The notes below the pieces were generated by a model. It was not told the origin of the DNA. It was given only the letters and a program-made list of their open reading frames with translations, and made no database searches. The position numbers and the translations under genes were made by a program. DNA of 41,225 nt from Promethearchaeota archaeon (GTDB taxonomy: Archaea; Asgardarchaeota; Lokiarchaeia; Sigynarchaeales; SOKP01), in contig JAEOTV010000064.1 in assembly GCA_016839635.1 (NCBI GenBank), positions 1 to 41,225 on the forward strand, read 5' to 3'. This document shows positions 16,977 to 25,801 of this stretch, piece by piece (within the stretch, counting starts at the first letter, position 1; each line of letters opens with the position of its first letter).

Positions 16977-19900
16977 TTGAGAAAAGCTAAATTGATAATA
17001 GTAGGCATTTTACTTTCCATGATTTTTCTTATGCCCTTAAATTTAGTTTTAGAAAATAGCTTTGGAAATATGGATGTGAATGAGGTAAATGTAATCGAAT
17101 CAAAAGATAATACTTTAAACAGTTCTGATGTTGCTGGCTCAGATCTTTATGCTGAAAAAATAAGTGCTTTTGTTGCTGGGAATAAATCAATAATAAAGCA
17201 ATCCCTCTTTACAAATGACACAAATATTCTTTCTCAATTTGATTCAAATGATCCAGCTTTCTATAAATGTAATTTGATAATAAGTGCTTCGAATGGAATC
17301 AATCCCGAGATATTTCCAAGAATATTAACAGAGAGTAGTATCCCCTCACAGTATTTTGTGGGATTTAACAATTTTGTTGGATTTCTTTTTTATGATAAAG
17401 TATTGAATCCACAAGATGCTGAAATGAGAGCAGAAAGAGCTTTAGAAATAATTAGGAAGAAATTCAAAATTGATCTAATAATGGTTAATGTGTCAGAACC
17501 TAACTTTTTCCCTTTTATTGGATCTTGTCCAAATTGGGATTGTATTTTTGAGGAGCTTATGACTAATTTTCCAATGGATGGATATTGGAGTGCCTTAGAT
17601 GTAAGTCGCTTAAGCAGCCAAAGTTATACACAAGATTACCATCTTTCTTCATCCTTTATGTTGCTTAATTCATTAGACTTTTTTGAGGGAGATTTTGATA
17701 TATCAACAGATCAGGTAAACTTCAATATAGAATCTCTAGATTTATCGTTCTTAGAGAATTTAGAATTACAGAATCTTGTTGATCAATTCGATATTATCTT
17801 AGAAAATTATGGAGATATATTTAATGCTACAATTTCAGAAGAAGAATTGGAACAATTTATTGAAATTTTTAGCACATTTACGCTTTCAAACAATTCACAC
17901 TATACGAGTATTTCAATTCAATATGAAGGGTTGGATGAGGGAATACAAAAAGTTGAGAAAAATCAATTTGAATTCAATTTATGGGACGCATTAGGGTATA
18001 ACGGAGATCCATTATCTCCAAGTGAAAAAATCTATATCGCATTGATAGGTGCTTTCATGAGTGGAATTGAAATAAATATTTTATGTACAGAAATTGTTGA
18101 TACAACTCCAAAGAATTTTAAATTTAGTGATTATCTTTTAGAACAAATAGGTTTACTTTTTTATCTTGCTGGAATTGATTTCAACACTCAAGATCTTAAA
18201 GATTATTCATTTGATTTATTTTGGATTGATACTGAGGGGATTAAGCGATCATATGTTACACCCGTTAATCTACAAGATCCATCTGATATAATCAATTTCT
18301 TACAACAAGTTGGATTTCAAGGTTTTTCTTTTATTCCAACAGGAATTATCAATCCAATTGGAGAGTTGTCAATTACTTATAACATTTCAAATTCTGAACC
18401 AAATTTATTGCTCAAAAAGGAATTAATTGGAGGAAATGCATCCTATGGAGTATTTCATAATTTTTCATATTATATATCAGCTGAAAATGTAGGAAATATT
18501 ACTGCATGGGGTGTACCTACTCAAATTCCGCTCGAACTCAACGATTTTTTCCTTCTTCTTACATTTGGAAATCAACCACTTGCAGATGAATTTCAAGATG
18601 CCATATGGGAAGTTGTTCGCATAGAATACCCCAACCAATATGAATCCTTAGAAGATTTTTTTAATTTTGATGAAGATCCAAGAATTTTTTATTTTGATTC
18701 ATTTGGTACAGGAACTTTTGATACATTTTATCCAAATTTACTTAATTTCACTAATCTATTGCCTTATAATAAAGATATGGATCATGTTATAGATATTATT
18801 GTTACAGGGTATCCTCAGTTAATTACTGCTTTAGCAGCTTTAGGGATGACCCCTAGTGATCTTAAAGAATATTTTACCAATAGTTTTAGTGTATGGAATG
18901 AGAATAATTGGAAACTAACCCCAGGAGAATTTTTATCTTATAAAATTAATAATTTTTCAATTTCAAATTTGGATACATTTACTCCCTTTTATCTTAATAA
19001 TTTTACAATTCTCACAACACCAGCTACTCCTGAAATAATTTCTGGTATCCCTCTCCAGGGGTCTACACCAGAAGCGGCTCTATCAACTGATGATGAGAGT
19101 TGGATAATTGGTTCTGAAGAAAAGTTCTTGGAGCACCAAGTTGAAATTGATTTTATTTTTAAAAATGAGACTAAGATTGATTTTGTTAATAATAAACTAG
19201 AACGAGTATCTTTCATAGTGGATATCAATAGTTCAATTAACTTAGAAGGTTCTAATTTTGAAATTTTTGATTTTAACGTTGAAGAATTTAAAGATATGAA
19301 TCCTTATTTAGACAGTATTATAAATAATAGTTGGACTTTCTCTATAATTAATCACGATAAAAATTTAGATTGGCTTTTTTATCCATTAGATCAACAAAAC
19401 TATACTGTACTTTTTAAAATAACCTGCACCAACTCAGAGCAGTTTAATATTTCAATTAATGATTTAGATATTGAATTCTCTGTAAGGGACATTAATTTTA
19501 ATGATGATTCTGGGTCTAGAGTAGTATATGGTTCTTCATCGAGTTATGTTCAATTTGAAAGATCCTCGAATTCAATACCTTTATGTACTTATGATGGAGC
19601 ATCACTTGTTGTAAATGCTTATTTAAGTAATTACAGTTCCAAACCTGGTGAATTAAATACTTACTTCATAAATTTTAAGAATATTGGTTCACAATCTGCT
19701 AAGAATATAACTATTTCTATGTTAATTCCAGGAATTATTAATAATATTAACAATTTCACACTTACAAATAATAATTTATCATACTATATAGCAGAACTAG
19801 CTCCTTCAGAAGAAAAGACAATTAGTTATTCATTTTATGTCCCGAATTCTATATCTATAAGTGAAATTTTAATCTTTTATCACAATCCAAAAAATACTGA

Positions 19901-20960
19901 AGGAGGAAATTCATCTAGAATAGTTAGTATTACTAATCAAGTTTTTATTTCAGCACCAATAAATTATAAAGATAGTTTCCCATTTGTCAGAACTATTGAA
20001 ATTAGTTATAATAATTTGATGAATAATGCTCCTGCCATAGGAGAAACTTTCAATCTTACTATATCTCTTAAAAATCTTGGTCCTAATGGTTTAAAAATAC
20101 CAGATCTTAACATATCGATGAATGATCAATTTGGAGATTTAAAGAGAGTAGATCAATTTATACCTTACTTTGAAGATATCTCATTTAACGAATCAGTCTC
20201 CTTTAATATAACTTTAAAAAAGGTTGGATGGAAAGGATACTACTATCCTCCAATTAATTTTATTGAGAGTTCAGAAAGTAGAACTCTACAGATATCAATA
20301 TCCGCATTCAAAATATTAGGGGAAATTAATTTGACAATCATTAAGTCTGTAAATAGAGACCAAATTGAAATTGGAGATAGTATAATAGTAAGTATAAAAG
20401 TAGAAAATACAGGGATAATTTGCATTGAAGATATAAAAGTTAATGATATGATTAGCTACTCTCAAGCAGATTTCTCTCTAATAGAAGGAAATTTAGTTAA
20501 TTTGATAGATTCCTTAGATCCTGGTGAAACAGTTACTTTCAATTATACAATTAAGGGTAAAAGACAAAATATTGTAAGTTTAAAGCCAGCAATTATTGAA
20601 TTTTACTACTTGGACGAAAATACTGCAATTTCAAATACCGTTATAATAAAAATTATAACTCCAAAATCAAGACAATTTTTTTATATAGCTTTGCCAATTT
20701 TAATAGGTATTGTAATATTGAGTACTTACTTTTGGCAAATTAAAAAAAATAAAAAAAAGAGAACCGCCTATGAAAGATCTGAGATGCACATTTTTGAGCT
20801 TAGCTCAAGAGAATCAATACTCAAGATAGATCACACTTTAAGAGAAAGATTAAATATAATTTCAAAAACATCTGAGGAACAATTTACTGAGTTAGAGAAA
20901 AATAAAGAAATTAAGAAAATAACAAATAATGATGGGAAAGAGGTAAATATAAATGAATAA
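16977..20960 (+). CDS. Large single-pass surface protein with CARDB/DUF11-like domains
   Basis: This 1327-residue protein begins with a signal peptide or anchor (basic start, hydrophobic stretch 5-26). It continues with about 1200 extracellular residues rich in Asn-x-Ser/Thr sequons and ends with a transmembrane helix (1234-1255) and a charged cytoplasmic tail of 72 residues (KKNKKK after the helix, then a helical acidic/basic region). Residues 30-840 are of no family I recognise. From about 850 to 1220, three beta-sandwich units resemble CARDB/DUF11 adhesion-type domains, with phrases such as FKNIGSQSAKN, LKNLGPNGLKI and VENTGIICIED. The start is TTG with a strong ribosome binding site. Its stop overlaps the protease start by eight bases, so the two are translationally coupled and probably act together. 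It may be a substrate-binding or scaffolding partner of the permeases. Confidence 0.8.
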   Translation: MRKAKLIIVGILLSMIFLMPLNLVLENSFGNMDVNEVNVIESKDNTLNSSDVAGSDLYAEKISAFVAGNKSIIKQSLFTNDTNILSQFDSNDPAFYKCNLIISASNGINPEIFPRILTESSIPSQYFVGFNNFVGFLFYDKVLNPQDAEMRAERALEIIRKKFKIDLIMVNVSEPNFFPFIGSCPNWDCIFEELMTNFPMDGYWSALDVSRLSSQSYTQDYHLSSSFMLLNSLDFFEGDFDISTDQVNFNIESLDLSFLENLELQNLVDQFDIILENYGDIFNATISEEELEQFIEIFSTFTLSNNSHYTSISIQYEGLDEGIQKVEKNQFEFNLWDALGYNGDPLSPSEKIYIALIGAFMSGIEINILCTEIVDTTPKNFKFSDYLLEQIGLLFYLAGIDFNTQDLKDYSFDLFWIDTEGIKRSYVTPVNLQDPSDIINFLQQVGFQGFSFIPTGIINPIGELSITYNISNSEPNLLLKKELIGGNASYGVFHNFSYYISAENVGNITAWGVPTQIPLELNDFFLLLTFGNQPLADEFQDAIWEVVRIEYPNQYESLEDFFNFDEDPRIFYFDSFGTGTFDTFYPNLLNFTNLLPYNKDMDHVIDIIVTGYPQLITALAALGMTPSDLKEYFTNSFSVWNENNWKLTPGEFLSYKINNFSISNLDTFTPFYLNNFTILTTPATPEIISGIPLQGSTPEAALSTDDESWIIGSEEKFLEHQVEIDFIFKNETKIDFVNNKLERVSFIVDINSSINLEGSNFEIFDFNVEEFKDMNPYLDSIINNSWTFSIINHDKNLDWLFYPLDQQNYTVLFKITCTNSEQFNISINDLDIEFSVRDINFNDDSGSRVVYGSSSSYVQFERSSNSIPLCTYDGASLVVNAYLSNYSSKPGELNTYFINFKNIGSQSAKNITISMLIPGIINNINNFTLTNNNLSYYIAELAPSEEKTISYSFYVPNSISISEILIFYHNPKNTEGGNSSRIVSITNQVFISAPINYKDSFPFVRTIEISYNNLMNNAPAIGETFNLTISLKNLGPNGLKIPDLNISMNDQFGDLKRVDQFIPYFEDISFNESVSFNITLKKVGWKGYYYPPINFIESSESRTLQISISAFKILGEINLTIIKSVNRDQIEIGDSIIVSIKVENTGIICIEDIKVNDMISYSQADFSLIEGNLVNLIDSLDPGETVTFNYTIKGKRQNIVSLKPAIIEFYYLDENTAISNTVIIKIITPKSRQFFYIALPILIGIVILSTYFWQIKKNKKKRTAYERSEMHIFELSSRESILKIDHTLRERLNIISKTSEEQFTELEKNKEIKKITNNDGKEVNINE

Positions 20961-23900
20961 GAAACAGAGACAATCCATTATTTTATTAGTTGTTTTAATA
21001 ATTTCATATACTAGTGTTCTTCATAAATTTTCAAATTCAAATAATACATCTAATGGAGGATCACAATCTCTCCAGAAGGAGCTTATTCCTTTAATATCAG
21101 GGTTTTATAATAAAAATGTGATAGTTTCTTTTAAGAAACAATCATATAATAGTTCAGTTACGTCTCGTTTTGAATATTATGGAGGAACTATTAAAGAAGA
21201 ATGGAATAATAAATTTACAACAATTTCTGGATTTGCAGGAATTATGCCTTTAGAAGCCAACAAAACAGCTTTTCAAAATAATTTTCCTGATGCTATTATA
21301 GAAAACAATGAAATAATAGAAGCCCAAATGAATTATGCTTCAATTCAATCTGGCGCGGTTAACTCAACTTGGTATTTAAATGGTTTTAAAGGCAGCCCAG
21401 ATTCTTCTGTAGCTGTGTTGGATACAGGGATCAATCCTAACCATAATTTCTTTCCAAAAGGGTATAGTCCATCAGATTTTAGTGGAAACATCGTAGGGTG
21501 GCAAAATTTTGTAGACCTGCAACCTATATCAGATGATAATGGTCATGGCACTTTAGTTGCTTCAGTTATTTCAGGAACTGGTATGGATAAATACAATTCG
21601 ATAAATCCTTCATTAATCAAAATTAAAGGGAATTATTCTCATACTGAATTATTTGATGAATACTCCGCTCCAAAAAATTATACATTAAAAATGTTCACTT
21701 TTAACGCATCAAGAGCAGGTTCAAATATTTTAATAAATTCTTCATGGAAATTAGAAGAACAAGGAATAGATCAATTTTGGTTTGAACTATACAATAATGA
21801 TACGTTAGTCCAATATTCATATAACGAGCTCCAAGATAATTATTACCTAATCAACCATGCACTTAATCCAAATAACTTAGGTGTTTACGATTTATATTTG
21901 AAATATCATAAACTTCTTCAAAGCAAACCTGTTTTTTCTTTTAATACAAGAATATCTTATTTCCCCGAATTTCCAATTGAAAATAGACATCTTTTCACGG
22001 GTATAGCTAATGCAACAAAAATTGTTGCTTATAAAGTTTTAAATCAATCTGGTAGGGGATACACCTCAGATTTAATAACGGCATTAGCAGGTGTAATAGA
22101 AAATCGAGAAATTGACCATATAGTTAGTGTCTGCTTAAGTGTAGGTACACTAGGAGTGGATGCTATAACGATAAATTCTGTAATAGAAGATGTAGTAGAT
22201 AGTGGAATATTAGTTGTAACTTCAGCAGGAAATTCGGGTATAGAAGTCTCAGATCCATTAAATAAATTAGCAGAAAATAAAAAAGCTATTGTTGTAGGGG
22301 CAATTAACGATAATGATCAGGTGACATCCTATAGTAGTATGGGAAAATATATTGATACTATTATTAAACCAGATATTGTCGCTCCTGGGGGTAGCAAAAT
22401 ACCAGGTCATCGTTCAATAATAGGAGCTAGTGACGAGATCGATAAAGCTACTCCTTCATATGGAACTTCAATTGCTACAGCAATAGTATCAGCAGCTATT
22501 AATATATTAATTGGAGCAAAATGGGCTAATTGGGTTCAGTGGAATAATCTTGATTTAACAATATGGGTGAATTACATTAAAGCGATTTTATTAATGACGG
22601 CTTCAGAAACTAATCTTGAAAGAGAAAATGACCCTTCTACATCTACCGATGAAAGTAATTATTCTCCATCATTATCTATTGCTCCAATGACAGGTGGTTT
22701 AAAAGATATTCATGAAGGATATGGAAGATTGAATCTTCAAGCTGCTATTGATGCCTTAGTCAAAAATTTGGAAGCAAATAGTATAACTAATAGTCATTTA
22801 ATAAGTTCGCAAAACGATCCTCTGGGTACACATGTATTTGCTCGTCAAATTGATCTAAATGAAGATACTCAATATTCATTTACACTATCAACAGATAATA
22901 ATGACGCTGATTTTGATTTATTCTTGTTTTCAAACAAGTCTAATCAATATGGAGAACCAATTCTACTCCAATCATCTAGAAAATGGTATGGTAATTTTGA
23001 TAATTTTTATTTCACGCCTAAAAAGAACCAAACGAATTGTATCGTAGTTGTAAAAGCAATTGAAGGAAGAAGTGACTTTACTTTAAATATTTCAACTGTT
23101 AATAACCTTTTTGAACCAGAATTAAAAATAGCAGAAATAAATTATGTCGGGGGTTCCAAAAACACAACCATCATGAGCTTTCAGGAATTTATAGGAGGTG
23201 AACCAAAGAAAAACTATACAATTGATAGTTACAGGTTCTATATTGAATATTTTGATAACGATACATCAAATGTCCCCCCTCAAGAGGTTTATGTTTCAAT
23301 TTTAGAACTATCTAAAAATTATACTTTAACTCAACTTTATGAACTAGATAATATTTACACGGATGGGGCCATATATGTTAGTGATTATATTCAGTTTCCG
23401 AGATCTGGAATATATCACTACTTTTTTGTTGCTAGTGATGGCAATTTTAAAACTAGATATCCAGAGATAAAATTATTTAATATTACAATCGAATTTCCAA
23501 CAGATAGCATTCAATTCCCAAATTATCATAGTTTTAATGATGGAATTGGGAATTGGACATATACAGGCACAGGTTGGGAGATGATGTCACAAAAAAATGT
23601 TAAAGATAATAGATCAAGATTATATCAAGATTCTTGGTATTCTATGTATTTTGGTACGTTTCATAATAATCCAAATAATTATACTTATCAACCTATTAGA
23701 TTAACTGAGGATCCATATCCAAATGGCACTTTAATTAGTCCATTGTACAATTTAACAGATATTCACCAAAATTATAGCCAACCTTTCGCAAAATTTGGAT
23801 TTAGAGTAAGTATAAATTCCGGAGATTATGTTTATCTTCAGATAAATCTAAACTGGACTGGTTGGATATCTCTTAGGACATATACAGATATTGAGCAGGA

Positions 23901-25779
23901 ATGGTTTATGGATACCATTAATTTAACTCAGTACATTGGAAATTTTGTCCAGTTTCGACTTGATACTTCTTTAGATGATGAATTTGATTCGATATATTAT
24001 AAAGGGTTTATTTTAGATTATTTTGCGATTGTAAATCATACTAATGATAATGTTCCCTTGATAAACTTCAATTTAAACAATGATATTTCTTCAACTCAAG
24101 ATTCAAAATACCAGAAATATAAGTTTTCTCTTGAATATTTTGATTTAGATGATAATTATCCTAAATTTGTTTACTTAGAAATTGATGGTACTAATTATTC
24201 AATGTATAATATTTATGGTGATTGGAATGCTAGCTCAAATAGTATTGGAGATATGGGGATTTATTTTACCAGATCTATGCTATTAGGAGAGATCTCGAAT
24301 CAATCATTCAGATTTCATGTTTCAGATGGCAAGCATATAATTGGAAGTCCATGGTATAATAAAAACAATTCATTGTTTATATTTATCAACCCTACTCCGC
24401 TACAATTCAATTTACTAATGGATGGCAAGCTTGTTGGGTATGAGTTTTCGAATAACAACTTAGATGATTATTATGTGTCGGGTACTCCAACTCCAAAAGA
24501 GTATACTGCTTGGTTTAGAGCGGATAACACTTGGCATCCCATAACACGTCTCAGCCAAGATTATATTTATGGAGGGATTGGGCAGAGTTTTGGAGGATTT
24601 GAACAAGGTTATGGGATAAATTGGGATAGTCATTTAATTACTAACCTACTACACCTAGGAAGTGAATATAAAGTTTACCTTGAATTTGACTATGAAATTT
24701 CTTTACAGAATGAATTTTTTGAACCTGAGGATCAATTGGATAAGTGTATAATTTCGATATCAAAAGATTATGGAGAATCTTGGACCGTTTTAAGAGAATT
24801 TATATATGATGATGAGGATCTAACTGGAAGCAAAAGATTTGATATTTCTCAATATTCTGGAGAAGATATAATGATAATGTTCACTTTACATTCAAATGAT
24901 AATATAATTGGATTGGGATATGGATGGTTACTCTCTAATATATATATAGGTTATGGTAGATCAACAGATTTTATACCTCCAGAAATTACAATATTAAATC
25001 CTGAGCCTGATATAAGTTTGAAATCGCTAATTTCAATTGAAGCAAAAATTATTGATAATATTGAATTAGATGAGTCAAGAATTTACGTTTATCTAAATAA
25101 TAATAGTGTTGATAGAAATAAACTCACTTTTAATATTAATAGTAGTATATTAGAATTTAATTGGGATACAATTAGATTTAATGATGGCCCTTATGAAATC
25201 AGAATAATTGCTTATGATATAGAAGGGAATAAAGGAGAATCATCGATAAATGTCATAGTAAATAATGGGAGATGGTGGCTCTTATGGGGACCGTATATTA
25301 TTCTAATAGGCGCTATAATTATTACGGCAATATGTCTTTTTGTTATTGCTGAGAAGAAGGGTAAAATTTGGATACAGAATATTAAAAATATTCGTGTTGA
25401 AAAGATTAGGCTTAAGGATATTGATAAAGATCAAGTTATAAAACGATTAGAATTAATCGAGCCAGATGAAGAGCTTCAAAGACCCTTAACATTATATTGC
25501 AAATCATGTAGATCTTGGTTTATTTCAAACAAATTTGATATGATATGTCCTATTTGTGAGCATGATCAAATTTATACAGCGTATAACTGCTCAAATTGTA
25601 GAAAATGGTCATTGAAAGATGAACCTGGAGAAAATTATTATTGTAAAAATAAAAAATGTGAAGGAGTTAGATTAGTAAGAAAAGAAAGAGATGAAATTGA
25701 AGAAATTTTAGCTAAAGAAGGTAAATTTCCAAGAGAGTTTAAGAGTAAGAAAAAGAAGTTTACCATATTAGATATATAA
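20953..25779 (+). CDS. Membrane-anchored subtilisin-like (S8) protease with cytoplasmic zinc-ribbon tail
   Basis: This 1608-residue protein starts with a signal sequence (hydrophobic 9-23) and a propeptide-like region (about 52-123). The S8 catalytic domain has Asp157 in VLDTGI, His198 in DDNGHGT, the oxyanion Asn427 in SAGNSG and Ser506 in GTSIA, so the active site is complete. About 138 extra residues (211-348) sit between the His motif and the following GIANATKIVAYKV strand. After the protease come a PPC-like domain (622-716), two jelly-roll/MAM-like domains (about 855-1040 and 1153-1336) and an Ig-like domain (1340-1436). A transmembrane helix (1442-1468) leads to a cytoplasmic tail with eight zinc-type cysteines at 1516, 1519, 1532, 1535, 1546, 1549, 1564 and 1569. 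The start has GAGGT at 20940-20944, and the frame overlaps the upstream gene by eight bases. It likely cuts proteins at the cell surface. Confidence 0.92.
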   Translation: MNKKQRQSIILLVVLIISYTSVLHKFSNSNNTSNGGSQSLQKELIPLISGFYNKNVIVSFKKQSYNSSVTSRFEYYGGTIKEEWNNKFTTISGFAGIMPLEANKTAFQNNFPDAIIENNEIIEAQMNYASIQSGAVNSTWYLNGFKGSPDSSVAVLDTGINPNHNFFPKGYSPSDFSGNIVGWQNFVDLQPISDDNGHGTLVASVISGTGMDKYNSINPSLIKIKGNYSHTELFDEYSAPKNYTLKMFTFNASRAGSNILINSSWKLEEQGIDQFWFELYNNDTLVQYSYNELQDNYYLINHALNPNNLGVYDLYLKYHKLLQSKPVFSFNTRISYFPEFPIENRHLFTGIANATKIVAYKVLNQSGRGYTSDLITALAGVIENREIDHIVSVCLSVGTLGVDAITINSVIEDVVDSGILVVTSAGNSGIEVSDPLNKLAENKKAIVVGAINDNDQVTSYSSMGKYIDTIIKPDIVAPGGSKIPGHRSIIGASDEIDKATPSYGTSIATAIVSAAINILIGAKWANWVQWNNLDLTIWVNYIKAILLMTASETNLERENDPSTSTDESNYSPSLSIAPMTGGLKDIHEGYGRLNLQAAIDALVKNLEANSITNSHLISSQNDPLGTHVFARQIDLNEDTQYSFTLSTDNNDADFDLFLFSNKSNQYGEPILLQSSRKWYGNFDNFYFTPKKNQTNCIVVVKAIEGRSDFTLNISTVNNLFEPELKIAEINYVGGSKNTTIMSFQEFIGGEPKKNYTIDSYRFYIEYFDNDTSNVPPQEVYVSILELSKNYTLTQLYELDNIYTDGAIYVSDYIQFPRSGIYHYFFVASDGNFKTRYPEIKLFNITIEFPTDSIQFPNYHSFNDGIGNWTYTGTGWEMMSQKNVKDNRSRLYQDSWYSMYFGTFHNNPNNYTYQPIRLTEDPYPNGTLISPLYNLTDIHQNYSQPFAKFGFRVSINSGDYVYLQINLNWTGWISLRTYTDIEQEWFMDTINLTQYIGNFVQFRLDTSLDDEFDSIYYKGFILDYFAIVNHTNDNVPLINFNLNNDISSTQDSKYQKYKFSLEYFDLDDNYPKFVYLEIDGTNYSMYNIYGDWNASSNSIGDMGIYFTRSMLLGEISNQSFRFHVSDGKHIIGSPWYNKNNSLFIFINPTPLQFNLLMDGKLVGYEFSNNNLDDYYVSGTPTPKEYTAWFRADNTWHPITRLSQDYIYGGIGQSFGGFEQGYGINWDSHLITNLLHLGSEYKVYLEFDYEISLQNEFFEPEDQLDKCIISISKDYGESWTVLREFIYDDEDLTGSKRFDISQYSGEDIMIMFTLHSNDNIIGLGYGWLLSNIYIGYGRSTDFIPPEITILNPEPDISLKSLISIEAKIIDNIELDESRIYVYLNNNSVDRNKLTFNINSSILEFNWDTIRFNDGPYEIRIIAYDIEGNKGESSINVIVNNGRWWLLWGPYIILIGAIIITAICLFVIAEKKGKIWIQNIKNIRVEKIRLKDIDKDQVIKRLELIEPDEELQRPLTLYCKSCRSWFISNKFDMICPICEHDQIYTAYNCSNCRKWSLKDEPGENYYCKNKKCEGVRLVRKERDEIEEILAKEGKFPREFKSKKKKFTILDI

Positions 25780-25801
25780 AAATAAAGAAAAGTAGAAAAT
25801 A

